A stretch of DNA of 64,000 nt from Polaribacter tangerinus (lineage in GTDB: Bacteria > Bacteroidota > Bacteroidia > Flavobacteriales > Flavobacteriaceae): assembly GCF_038024095.1 (NCBI RefSeq), contig NZ_CP150668.1, positions 2,046,001 through 2,110,000 on the forward strand. Reading direction: 5' to 3'. A program made the position numbers and the translations under genes. Below are positions 18,424-26,585 of the stretch, piece by piece (within the stretch, counting starts at the first letter, position 1; every line of letters starts with the position of its first letter). The notes under the pieces were generated by a model. That model made no database searches. It was not told where the DNA came from and was given only the letters and a program-made list of their open reading frames with translations.

Positions 18424-18897
18424 ATGAAACATTACTTAGTTTTAATAGCAGTGTGTTTTTGCTTTTACTCTTGTGGAACAACAAAAAGTTCAAAACCTAC
18501 ATCATCTACTCATCTATCTAACAAAATAGTAGCCAATGCCATGTCTTATATAGGAACTCCTTATGTATATGTTGGTATTAGTGAAAGTGGTATGGATTGC
18601 TCAGGCATAATTTACACCTCATTTTTAAAAGAAAAAATTTTATTGCCAAGAGTTTCTACAGAAATGGCAAAACAAGCAAAAAATATTTCGCTAAAGAAAG
18701 TGAAAATTGGTGATGTTTTATTTTTTAAAACAACTAAAAGTTTTCGAAAAATTAATCATGTAGGTTTGGTGGTTTCTTTAAATAATAACAGTATTAAATT
18801 TATTCATGCCACTACTTCAAAAGGGGTAATTGTTTCTTCATTACAAGAAAAATACTGGAAAAAGGCTTTTGTAAAAGCGGCTACTTTTTTTAAATAA
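18424..18897 (+). CDS. NlpC/P60 cysteine peptidase lipoprotein
   Basis: Cell-wall peptidase of family C40, 157 residues from the ATG at 18424; an upstream TTG at 18403 is less likely because it would put seven charged residues before the signal. Lipobox FYSC anchors it to a membrane. The catalytic Cys is C59 in GMDCSGIIYTSF, the His is H112 in KINHVGLVV, and the third polar residue is His in KFIHATTSKGV. Such enzymes cut peptide stems of peptidoglycan, here in the periplasm. It precedes the ComEC-like gene by 23 bases. Confidence 0.88.
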   Translation: MKHYLVLIAVCFCFYSCGTTKSSKPTSSTHLSNKIVANAMSYIGTPYVYVGISESGMDCSGIIYTSFLKEKILLPRVSTEMAKQAKNISLKKVKIGDVLFFKTTKSFRKINHVGLVVSLNNNSIKFIHATTSKGVIVSSLQEKYWKKAFVKAATFFK

Positions 18898-18920
18898 AAA
18901 AGTAGTAACTTCTACTCGCT

Positions 18921-20939
18921 ATGAGTAAGTTAATAAAGTATGTGCCTTTTCATGTTTTAATAGGTGTAATTGTCGGTATTTTAATTGCATATTATTTTAA
19001 GGTTTGGTCCTTTGGTTTTAGAACTTTGTTTCTAATTTTTCTTCTTTTTTTGGTGTTGTTACGTATTCTGAAAAATAAATTATTACACCAAATTCTCGCT
19101 TTTTCATTTTATATTTATATCGGAGTTTCTTCTGTATTTGTTCATAATTCACAGAATTATCGAAACTATTTTTACAAGGTTTCTGAGGGGTCAAATTATA
19201 TGACCTTAAAAATTGTAAAGGTTTTAAAAAATAATATATACAACCACAAATACAAAGCAGAAGTTGTAAATGTAGCAAACAAGCCTACTTCAGGATTTGT
19301 ACTTTTACATCTTAATAAAGATAGTATAAATTCAGCTTTATTAATTGACGATAGAATAGTATTAAAAACTGAATTCTTAGAGATTTTACCTCCTCTTAAT
19401 TTACATCAATTCCATTACAAAAATTACCTTCAAAAGCAAGATGTTTTTTATCAGGTTTCTGTAAAAAGCAATCAATTTAATAAACTACCGAATACCTCAG
19501 TTTCTTTATTAGGCTATTCATCAAAAATTAGAAATTATATACTTCTAGCTCTTAAAAAGCAAGAATTTAAAGAAGATGTACTAGCAGTAATTAGTGCATT
19601 GCTATTGGGACAAAGGCAAGATATATCTGCAGATTTATTAAACGATTATGCCAATGCAGGTGCTATTCACATTCTTGCGGTTTCAGGTTTACATGTTGGA
19701 GTTATTTTACTTATTTTATCTTATCTGCTTTCATTTCTAAAGACTATTAAACACGGTAAATATTTAAAAGCGATTCTACTTATTTTGTTTTTATGGAGTT
19801 TTGCTTTTATTGCTGGTCTATCCGCTTCGGTGGTTAGAGCAGTAACAATGTTTACATTTTTAACCGTTGGTAGTACTTTTAATAAGAAAAGTGTTGTAGC
19901 ATTTTCTTTAATAGCCTCTATGTTATTTTTGTTAATTATAAAACCACTATTTCTTTTTGATGTAGGTTTTCAATTAAGTTATTTGGCTGTTTTCGGAATT
20001 ATTTGGGTACAACCAGCCCTATACAATGTTTTTAAGTTTAAATATTTTTTGTTAGATAAAGCATGGCTTCTTCTTTCTGTTTCAGTAGCAGCTCAAGTTG
20101 GCATTTTACCCTTAAGCATTTATTACTTTAAGCAGTTTCCTGGTTTATTTATGTTTTCAAATTTAATTATAATACCTTTTTTAAGTATTATTCTATTGGG
20201 TGGAATATTGATTATTATACTATCATTAATTAGTATTTTACCTCATTTTTTAAAGGTTGCCTATGAAATGATAATTACTTCTATGAATACCGTTGTACAC
20301 TTTATTTCTATGCAAGAAAAATTTTTACTAAAGGATATTTTTTTATCAACTAACTTACTTTTTAGTAGTTATTTTTTAGTGTTTATGACAGTGTTTTTTT
20401 TAATGAAGCCCAAACCTAAAAAGGCTGTTTATTTCTTTTGTTCATTACTAGTTTTTCAAACTGTTTATTTTTATGAGTTGAAAGTCAATCAAAGTAAAAA
20501 AGAGTTTGTAATTTTTCACAAATACAAGCATAGTCTAATTGCGAATAGAGAAGGAGCGTATTTAAATATTTTAAAATCGTCTCTTTCGTCATTGTCAGAA
20601 AGTACTTCTTTTATAAAGAACTATTTGGTTTCAGAAAAAATTAAAAAAATACAATTTGGCAATTCATACAATTACTATCACTTTCAAAATAAAGATATTA
20701 TGCTAGTTGATAGTTTGGGTATTTATAAGGTAGATTTTTTAAAAAAGCCAATAGTTGTGCTCCAAAATTCTCCTAAAATAAATTTAGAAAGGCTTATTAT
20801 AGTGTTGCAACCGTCTCAAATAGTTGTAGACGGATCTAATTTTAAGACAGATGCTGTTAGGTGGCAAAAAATTGCTGAACAAAAAAACATTCCTTTTTTT
20901 AATACTGCTAAAAAAGGAGCATTTGTATTACGAAACTAA
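18921..20939 (+). CDS. ComEC/Rec2-family competence membrane protein
   Basis: Integral membrane channel expected to pass single-stranded DNA across the inner membrane, 672 residues. An N-terminal DUF4131-like part with membrane helices (about 1-90) and an OB-like soluble segment precede the Competence domain, marked by LLLGQRQDIS..L.NDYANAGAIHILAVSGLHVGVILL (about 230-270) and many helices to about 500. The C-terminal soluble part (about 520-672) keeps the terminal VVDGSNFKTDAVRWQKIAEQ block of the metallo-beta-lactamase-like region, but no HxHxDH metal motif is present. It converges with a thioredoxin-like gene with a 6-base gap. Confidence 0.88.
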   Translation: MSKLIKYVPFHVLIGVIVGILIAYYFKVWSFGFRTLFLIFLLFLVLLRILKNKLLHQILAFSFYIYIGVSSVFVHNSQNYRNYFYKVSEGSNYMTLKIVKVLKNNIYNHKYKAEVVNVANKPTSGFVLLHLNKDSINSALLIDDRIVLKTEFLEILPPLNLHQFHYKNYLQKQDVFYQVSVKSNQFNKLPNTSVSLLGYSSKIRNYILLALKKQEFKEDVLAVISALLLGQRQDISADLLNDYANAGAIHILAVSGLHVGVILLILSYLLSFLKTIKHGKYLKAILLILFLWSFAFIAGLSASVVRAVTMFTFLTVGSTFNKKSVVAFSLIASMLFLLIIKPLFLFDVGFQLSYLAVFGIIWVQPALYNVFKFKYFLLDKAWLLLSVSVAAQVGILPLSIYYFKQFPGLFMFSNLIIIPFLSIILLGGILIIILSLISILPHFLKVAYEMIITSMNTVVHFISMQEKFLLKDIFLSTNLLFSSYFLVFMTVFFLMKPKPKKAVYFFCSLLVFQTVYFYELKVNQSKKEFVIFHKYKHSLIANREGAYLNILKSSLSSLSESTSFIKNYLVSEKIKKIQFGNSYNYYHFQNKDIMLVDSLGIYKVDFLKKPIVVLQNSPKINLERLIIVLQPSQIVVDGSNFKTDAVRWQKIAEQKNIPFFNTAKKGAFVLRN

Positions 20940-20945
20940 CAAAGC

Positions 20946-21464
20946 TTATAATTTACCCTTATACATTTTTTCGAAAACCTTCCACTTGGTATTTTTGTAG
21001 GCATCTTCAGCAAAATAAGCCAGTACTTTTTCGAACTTTTGTTTTTTTAAATACCCAGAAACACTCTGAATTTTGGTGCCTTCTTTAGAAAAAAACACCG
21101 TAGTGGGGTAAGATAATTTACCATTCATTAGTGCTACAGGTAATTCATGAAAGCCTTTTTTACCTTTTTTTTGGTATTTAAAAGTATGGTTTTTGTATAC
21201 AATATCTTTTTTCTCTTCTCCATTCAATTTTACTGCATAGTAATTATCGTTTATAGCTTTTATTATGGTTTTATCAGCGTAGGTTTGTAAATCCATTTTT
21301 TTACAAAACCCACACCACTCAGCATAAATTCCGACTAGTATTGGTTTCGGATTTTTTTTGTTTAGCGCAATTGCCTTTTCAAAAGAAATCCAATTAATTT
21401 TATCTTGTGCATGTGTATTGTAAAATACAAATGTTATAGTAAGTATTGTGAGTATTTTTTTCAT
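20946..21464 (-). CDS. Periplasmic thioredoxin-like protein
   Basis: Exported thioredoxin-fold protein of 172 residues when started at the ATG at 21464, which directly begins a signal peptide ending near YNTHAQ; a longer frame starts at 21491 but adds nine non-signal residues. The active site is C51-G-F-C54 in GIYAEWCGFCKKMD. The cis-Pro region is probably LPVALMNGKLSYPTTVFF. It should reduce or sense disulfides in the periplasm, like the thioredoxin-family proteins annotated as DUF255-like. It is the last gene before the ComEC-like gene in the opposite direction and follows the terminator of the transporter gene. Confidence 0.85.
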   Translation of the reverse strand: MKKILTILTITFVFYNTHAQDKINWISFEKAIALNKKNPKPILVGIYAEWCGFCKKMDLQTYADKTIIKAINDNYYAVKLNGEEKKDIVYKNHTFKYQKKGKKGFHELPVALMNGKLSYPTTVFFSKEGTKIQSVSGYLKKQKFEKVLAYFAEDAYKNTKWKVFEKMYKGKL

Positions 21465-21516
21465 AAATATATTGGTACATTTTACTTTCAAAATTACAAA
21501 TAAACTGCCTTAAGGA

Positions 21517-21550
21517 ATAAAAAAACCTCATAATTTTAAGTTATGAGGTT
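21517..21550 (-). terminator. Terminator of the DPP4-peptide transporter operon
   Basis: Perfect 10-bp stem AACCTCATAA / TTATGAGGTT (21524-21533 with 21541-21550), seven-base loop, with a T-rich run after it on the minus strand. It lies 22 bases past the transporter stop codon. Confidence 0.8.
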
Positions 21551-21572
21551 GTTAAATATTTTTTTTAAAAGT

Positions 21573-23117
21573 TTAATGTACACTTCCCATTAGTCTTTTC
21601 ATAAGAGGAGAAAAAATGATAACTATTGCTCCTGCACCAATTGCGTAAGTGGCTATTAGTTCGAAACCATCCGTATAAATTGTTAAGGTCTCTAATCCAC
21701 CAACATTAGCATCTGTACTTTCTACTGCCAATTGTTTAGAAATAAAACCTACAATTTGAAAAGCGTATGCAGACGATAAAAACCAAATTCCCATCATAAA
21801 AGCAACAATTCTTTTAGGTGATAAATCTGTAATTTTAGACAAACCAACAGGCGACATAAATAACTCTCCAATAGAAATAATTAAATACATTACCAGTAAA
21901 TAAGCAAAAGGTACCATTCCGTTGTCATCTGCACTTCCTTTACTTAAGGCTAAGATATAAAAACTTAAACCTGCTAATATTAAACCGAATCCAAATTTGT
22001 ATGGTGTTCTTGGATTGATATTTTTCTTTGATAAATACGCCCATAATAAAGAAACAGGAATTGCCAAAATAATAATAAACATAGAGTTTAAAGAGTTTGT
22101 TTGGCTTGCAGACATAATGCCTTCTAAGGCAACATTTCTAGATGCGAAAAGCGTAATAACACTTCCTGAAAGCTCATGAAATCCCCAAAAAAGTGTCATG
22201 AAAAAAGTAATTAATATGGCCATAAATAATTTCTTTCTTTGCTCAAATTCTACACTTGCTAGAATTTTAATTAGATAGACAGCAATACCAATACCAATTA
22301 CCAAAAATATAAGGCCTACTAAATTTTTCTCTCCAATTAAAAAAGTATCTTGTGCGGTTATAGACTTGTAAGAAGCTAGTATAAAAGCAATTAAAGGAAC
22401 ACATAGTGTTGCAATAATCGGAATAAAAGTTTTTTGCGGAATTCCAATAATTCTTTTTTCATAAGTTTCTATACTTGGCGGCATTCCTTTGTCTCCAAAA
22501 ACTTTTTTCCTTATTCCGCTCCAAAAGAAAATTAAACCTGCCATCATACCAATACCAGCTAATCCGAAGCCGTAGTGGTAACCATATTCTACAGCTAACC
22601 ACCCACAAAGTAATGGAGCAATCCAACCACCAATGTTTATTCCCATATAAAAAATGGTAAAACCAGAGTCTTTTCGAACGTCTCCATCTTTGTATAATGC
22701 ACCCACAAAAGTTGATATGTTTGGTTTAAAAAAGCCATTTCCAACAATAATAAAAGCAAGCGCTAGAAAGAATGCGATATCATTTTCTATAGCAAGTACA
22801 AAATGACCGAGCGCCATTAATATTCCTCCTAAAAAAATTGAGCTTCTCATTCCGAGGATTTTATCTGAAATTTGACCCCCAATTACCGTAGATGCATAAA
22901 CTAATGAGCCATAAGATGCATATACCGCAGCGGTAGCATAATCTCTATTAGTAAGTGATTTAAAAATTTCTTCTACCATGTAAAGCGTAAGTAACGCTCT
23001 CATTCCGTAAAAACTAAAACGTTCCCAAAGTTCTGCAAAAAACAAGTAAAATAGGCCCTTTGGATGCCCAAATAATTGTGGATCTTCTACTGTTGTGCTA
23101 GCTCCTTTATCTATCAT
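21573..23117 (-). CDS. Proton-dependent oligopeptide transporter (POT/PTR2 family)
   Basis: Major facilitator protein of 514 residues that imports di- and tripeptides with protons across the inner membrane. The PTR2 signatures are clear: GHPKGLFYLFFAELWERFSFYGMRALLTLYM with the ExxER-type motif and FFKPNISTFVGALY. Roughly fourteen membrane helices. I use ATG 23117; the open frame extends to a TTG at 23126, adjacent to the upstream stop. It starts 10 bases after the DPP4 stop, so both are made from one message: the peptidase releases dipeptides in the periplasm and this carrier takes them up. Confidence 0.93.
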   Translation of the reverse strand: MIDKGASTTVEDPQLFGHPKGLFYLFFAELWERFSFYGMRALLTLYMVEEIFKSLTNRDYATAAVYASYGSLVYASTVIGGQISDKILGMRSSIFLGGILMALGHFVLAIENDIAFFLALAFIIVGNGFFKPNISTFVGALYKDGDVRKDSGFTIFYMGINIGGWIAPLLCGWLAVEYGYHYGFGLAGIGMMAGLIFFWSGIRKKVFGDKGMPPSIETYEKRIIGIPQKTFIPIIATLCVPLIAFILASYKSITAQDTFLIGEKNLVGLIFLVIGIGIAVYLIKILASVEFEQRKKLFMAILITFFMTLFWGFHELSGSVITLFASRNVALEGIMSASQTNSLNSMFIIILAIPVSLLWAYLSKKNINPRTPYKFGFGLILAGLSFYILALSKGSADDNGMVPFAYLLVMYLIISIGELFMSPVGLSKITDLSPKRIVAFMMGIWFLSSAYAFQIVGFISKQLAVESTDANVGGLETLTIYTDGFELIATYAIGAGAIVIIFSPLMKRLMGSVH

Positions 23118-23126
23118 AATATTCAA

Positions 23127-25313
23127 TTATTTTGTTAATGATTGTGATTTATTAATTAAGTGTTTTTCTACAAAATTAGTCATTTTTGTGTATAGGTTTA
23201 GTCGCATATTTTTTCCTCTATAAATGCTGTGAGTTCTATCTGGTACAATAAACATATCAAATTGTTTATTGGCATCTATAAGTGCATTTATCATTCTGTA
23301 ACTATTTTGAACATGTACATTATCATCTCCAGTTCCGTGAACTAACAGGTAGTTTCCTTTTAATTTTTCTGCGTAATTAATGGGAGAGTTATCATCGTAG
23401 CCTCCAGGGTTTTCTTGTGGTGTTCTTAAAAAACGTTCCGTATAAACGGTATCGTAAAAACGCCAAGAGGTTACAGGGGCAACAGCAATTGCAGTTGTAA
23501 AAATATCACTTCCTTTAAGCAATGCATTTGTACTCATGTGGCCTCCAAAAGACCATCCCCATATACCTATATTTTTTGCATCTACAAAAGGTAATTTTGC
23601 TATTTTTTTTGCAGCAGCTATCTGATCTTCAGTTTCATATTTTACAAGATTTAAATAGGTAGATTTTTTAAAATCTCTTCCTTTAAAACCTGTTCCACGA
23701 CCATCTATACAAACAATAATCATCCCTTTTTGAGACAGCATATTATGCCAATAATCGTTACTATTGTTCCATGTGTTAGCTACTTGTTGTGATCCAGGTC
23801 CAGAATATTGAAACATTAATACAGGATACTTTTTATTTGCATCAAAATTACTAGGTTTTAACATCCACATGTTAAGTTCGTTACCATTTATTTTTATGGT
23901 AGAAAATTCTTTTGGACTAATTATGTAGTCGTTTAAAGCTTCTTTTAAAGATGAATTGTCTTTAATGGTTTTTAATAATTTTCCGTTTTTGTTATGTAAT
24001 GAATATATATATGGGGTTGTTGCAGAAGAGTAGTTATTGATAAAGTATTGTAGGTTTTTACTAAAAGAGGCTTTATTTGTACCTATTTTTGAAGTAATTT
24101 TTCGCTTATTCCTACCATCAATTTTAATAGCATACACGTCTCTATTGATAGATCCATTTTCTACAGATTGATAATATATAGTTGCTGTTTTTTCTTCGTA
24201 TCCATAATAGTCTGTAACTTCCCATTTTCCTTTGGTAATTTGATGAATTAAATTACCATTAAAATCATAATGATATAAATGATTGTAACCATCTTTTTCA
24301 CTGGTCCAAATAAAACTATTATCTGTTAAAAAAGTAAGATGATTGTTAATTTTTATGTAAGCTTCATCGGTTTCATTTAAAAGTGTTCGTACACTTTTGT
24401 TAGCGGTGTTTACAGCATGTAGTTTTAAATTATTTTGATGACGATTTAGTGTTGTAGCCACCAACACATCTGTATTATTAGTCCATTTTATTCTAGGAAT
24501 GTATTCATAGTCACCAAGCAAAATTTTTGAAGTTTTTTGAGAGGTAAAATCATAAACGTGTAAAGTTACTTTTGCATTAGTCTCACCCGCTTTTGGGTAT
24601 TTAAATACCTGTTGAGTTGGATAATTTTGGGTTCCAACAAGGTCCATAGAAAAAGTAGGCACTTTAGTTTCATTAAATTTTAAGAAAGCTAAATAGTTAC
24701 TATTTTTACTCCATTCAAAGGCTTTAACAATGGCAAATTCTTCTTCATAAACCCAGTCTGAAATACCATTTATTATTTCGTTTTTATTGCCATCATTTGT
24801 TATTTGTAAAATGGTATTATTTGTTAAATTTTTTATATATAGATTATTATTTTTAGCAAAAGCTACTTTTTTGTTATCTGGAGAAAATGTTGGTTCTTGT
24901 ATATTTTTACCAATTAAAGTTACTACTTTAGAAGTTAAGTCGTAAACATAAAAAGTACCTTTAAAAGAACGTCTGTATATTTTTTCAAAATTAGTTCCTA
25001 AAATGAGTTTGGTTTCATCTAAGTTAAAACTGTAAGAAGAAATACTATTAATTTCTTTTAAGTCAGACGAATTTACAATAGTAGCTACCTTTTCTAAGGT
25101 TTTATAACTGTATTTATCTACAGAAAAATTTTTAGAGTTTTTATCATAATTTAAAAGAGTGTAATAATCTCCATTCATTGGATTAAGTGCATTCATTCTA
25201 TCAATAGAAAATGTACCATTCCATATTTCTTTTAGTGTGATTTCTTTTTTCTGGGCAAAATTTGCACTCCAAATAATTAAAGTTAAGCAAGTTAAAAAGA
25301 GTTTTTTTCTCAT
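23127..25313 (-). CDS. Dipeptidyl peptidase IV (S9B)
   Basis: Serine peptidase that removes N-terminal X-Pro or X-Ala dipeptides, 728 residues, exported by a signal peptide ending near ANFAQ. An N-terminal beta-propeller (DPPIV_N) occupies about 30-490 and contains DWVYEEEFAIV, the double-Glu motif that binds the substrate amino terminus. The catalytic domain has S588 in GWSFGGHMS, D663 in HGTGDDNVH and H695 in PDRTHSIYRG; the Asp-to-His spacing of 32 equals the human enzyme. First gene of a two-gene operon with the peptide transporter. Confidence 0.95.
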   Translation of the reverse strand: MRKKLFLTCLTLIIWSANFAQKKEITLKEIWNGTFSIDRMNALNPMNGDYYTLLNYDKNSKNFSVDKYSYKTLEKVATIVNSSDLKEINSISSYSFNLDETKLILGTNFEKIYRRSFKGTFYVYDLTSKVVTLIGKNIQEPTFSPDNKKVAFAKNNNLYIKNLTNNTILQITNDGNKNEIINGISDWVYEEEFAIVKAFEWSKNSNYLAFLKFNETKVPTFSMDLVGTQNYPTQQVFKYPKAGETNAKVTLHVYDFTSQKTSKILLGDYEYIPRIKWTNNTDVLVATTLNRHQNNLKLHAVNTANKSVRTLLNETDEAYIKINNHLTFLTDNSFIWTSEKDGYNHLYHYDFNGNLIHQITKGKWEVTDYYGYEEKTATIYYQSVENGSINRDVYAIKIDGRNKRKITSKIGTNKASFSKNLQYFINNYSSATTPYIYSLHNKNGKLLKTIKDNSSLKEALNDYIISPKEFSTIKINGNELNMWMLKPSNFDANKKYPVLMFQYSGPGSQQVANTWNNSNDYWHNMLSQKGMIIVCIDGRGTGFKGRDFKKSTYLNLVKYETEDQIAAAKKIAKLPFVDAKNIGIWGWSFGGHMSTNALLKGSDIFTTAIAVAPVTSWRFYDTVYTERFLRTPQENPGGYDDNSPINYAEKLKGNYLLVHGTGDDNVHVQNSYRMINALIDANKQFDMFIVPDRTHSIYRGKNMRLNLYTKMTNFVEKHLINKSQSLTK

Positions 25314-25425
25314 TTTAAATATTAATTTAATAAAAGTTTGTCAAGTTTACGGAAAAATCATCAAAAAACAGTTAAAATAAGATTGACAATTTAAATTTTA
25401 TTATTTTTTTTTAAGTGATTAGGGT

Positions 25426-25467
25426 AAAAAAAAAGCCACTACAATTTTATAGACTGTAATGGCTTTT
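25426..25467 (-). terminator. Terminator of the SPFH lipoprotein gene
   Basis: Inverted repeat AAAAGCCACTACA / TGTAATGGCTTTT (one G-U) around an 11-base loop, followed on the minus strand by nine T. It starts about 20 bases past the SPFH stop codon. Confidence 0.75.
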
Positions 25468-25487
25468 TAAAGAATAATATAAAACTG

Positions 25488-26294
25488 TTATTTCTCTTTC
25501 TTTTGAGTCTCTTCTTTATCATTTCCAACAATTAATGGAGTTTTACCATCAGTAATAATTGTTTTAGCATTGTTAGATTTTGCTAATTCTTTAAAAGCTT
25601 CTATTGCTTTCAAACGAATAATGCCCGGTGTAAGTCCTTCGGCAATTATTAATTGTGCATCTCTTTCTCCTTTTGCGCTTATAATTTTTCTTTCTGCTTC
25701 TAATTTTTCTTGATCGATTACAAATTTTAAACGCATAGCATCTTGTTCTGCTTGTAGTTTTCTTTCAATAGAACTTGCCAAGCCTCTTGGAAGTTGAATT
25801 CTTTTCATTAAAACAGCTATTAAATCTATACCGTCTGCTTGTTTTTCGAGATTAACTTTCATTTTATTTAAAATTTCTTTTTCAATATCTGCTCTCATAC
25901 CAGAGTGCATATCTTTTGCAAAAAATTGTGCACAAACATCAGAAGCCGCAGACCTGAAAACACTCGTAATTACAGATTCGTAATTCTGACCGAGGTTTTC
26001 TAGTACAGAGGTAACTTTGTTTGCTTCTAAGCGATAAAGAATAGAAATTTCTGAGTTTACACTTAATCCTTCTTTACTAGGCAAACTTAATAATAGCTTA
26101 ATATTGCTAGTTTGTGTCGATTCTTTAATAATTCTACTAATTAGTGGATTGTAAACAATTGTTCCTTGTGTTTTTATGTCTTCAGAAAATTTACCCAATG
26201 TTTGCTTTATACCTACTTCTCCTGGTCTTACTACCGCACAACTTGTAAAAAGACTTAATACCATAACTAATATTCCAAAATTTTTCATACCCAT
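25488..26294 (-). CDS. Prohibitin/SPFH-family (band 7) lipoprotein
   Basis: A 268-residue SPFH protein. Unlike most, it has a lipobox (LFTSC, Cys19) rather than a membrane helix, so it should be lipid-anchored on the periplasmic side. The SPFH domain runs about 20-195 (VVRPGEVGIKQTLGKF to LPRGLASSIERKLQAEQDA), then a coiled coil (about 185-240, KFVIDQEKLEAERKIISAKGERDAQ) and a Lys/Glu-rich tail. Prohibitin-like proteins form ring scaffolds that organise membranes or proteases; the partner here is unknown. It stands alone between the DPP4 operon and the divergent HMG-CoA reductase gene. Confidence 0.85.
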   Translation of the reverse strand: MGMKNFGILVMVLSLFTSCAVVRPGEVGIKQTLGKFSEDIKTQGTIVYNPLISRIIKESTQTSNIKLLLSLPSKEGLSVNSEISILYRLEANKVTSVLENLGQNYESVITSVFRSAASDVCAQFFAKDMHSGMRADIEKEILNKMKVNLEKQADGIDLIAVLMKRIQLPRGLASSIERKLQAEQDAMRLKFVIDQEKLEAERKIISAKGERDAQLIIAEGLTPGIIRLKAIEAFKELAKSNNAKTIITDGKTPLIVGNDKEETQKKEK

Positions 26295-26316
26295 GTGTTT
26301 AAATTAATATTACACA

Positions 26317-26324
26317 CAAATTTA
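26317..26324 (-). promoter_or_regulatory. -7 promoter box of the SPFH gene
   Basis: TAAATTTG on the minus strand matches TAnnTTTG and lies 22 bases before the start codon. No clear -33 element. The rest of the 290-base region 26295-26585 is extremely AT-rich and shows no other gene. Confidence 0.35.
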
Positions 26325-26552
26325 ATAGTAAAGCTTTTATTTTAGCGATTGTTATAATTGATAATACTTATTGAATAATCATTAAACCTTATAAAATATT
26401 CGTTATGTGTTAATTTTTGTTAATAAATTATTGGTTTTTATGATTTTTTAATAATTAAACGTTAATTTTTTAAAAGATGTAAAAAAGTAAGGTGTAACAT
26501 TTTAAAAATAAAGACTTTTAATAATTAGTTAATGGGTTAAATTAGATTCATT

Positions 26553-26560
26553 TATATTTG
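26553..26560 (+). promoter_or_regulatory. -7 promoter box of the HMG-CoA reductase operon
   Basis: TATATTTG matches TAnnTTTG and ends 25 bases before the start codon, which leaves a leader of about 20 bases. The -33 TTTG is not evident. Confidence 0.45.
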
Positions 26561-26585
26561 TCACTTATATTTTACAAAGCGTTTT

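Noticed and set aside
18901..18916. Short hairpin AGTAG / CTACT as a terminator before the ComEC-like gene
   Set aside because: Only five pairs and no T-run after it on the plus strand.
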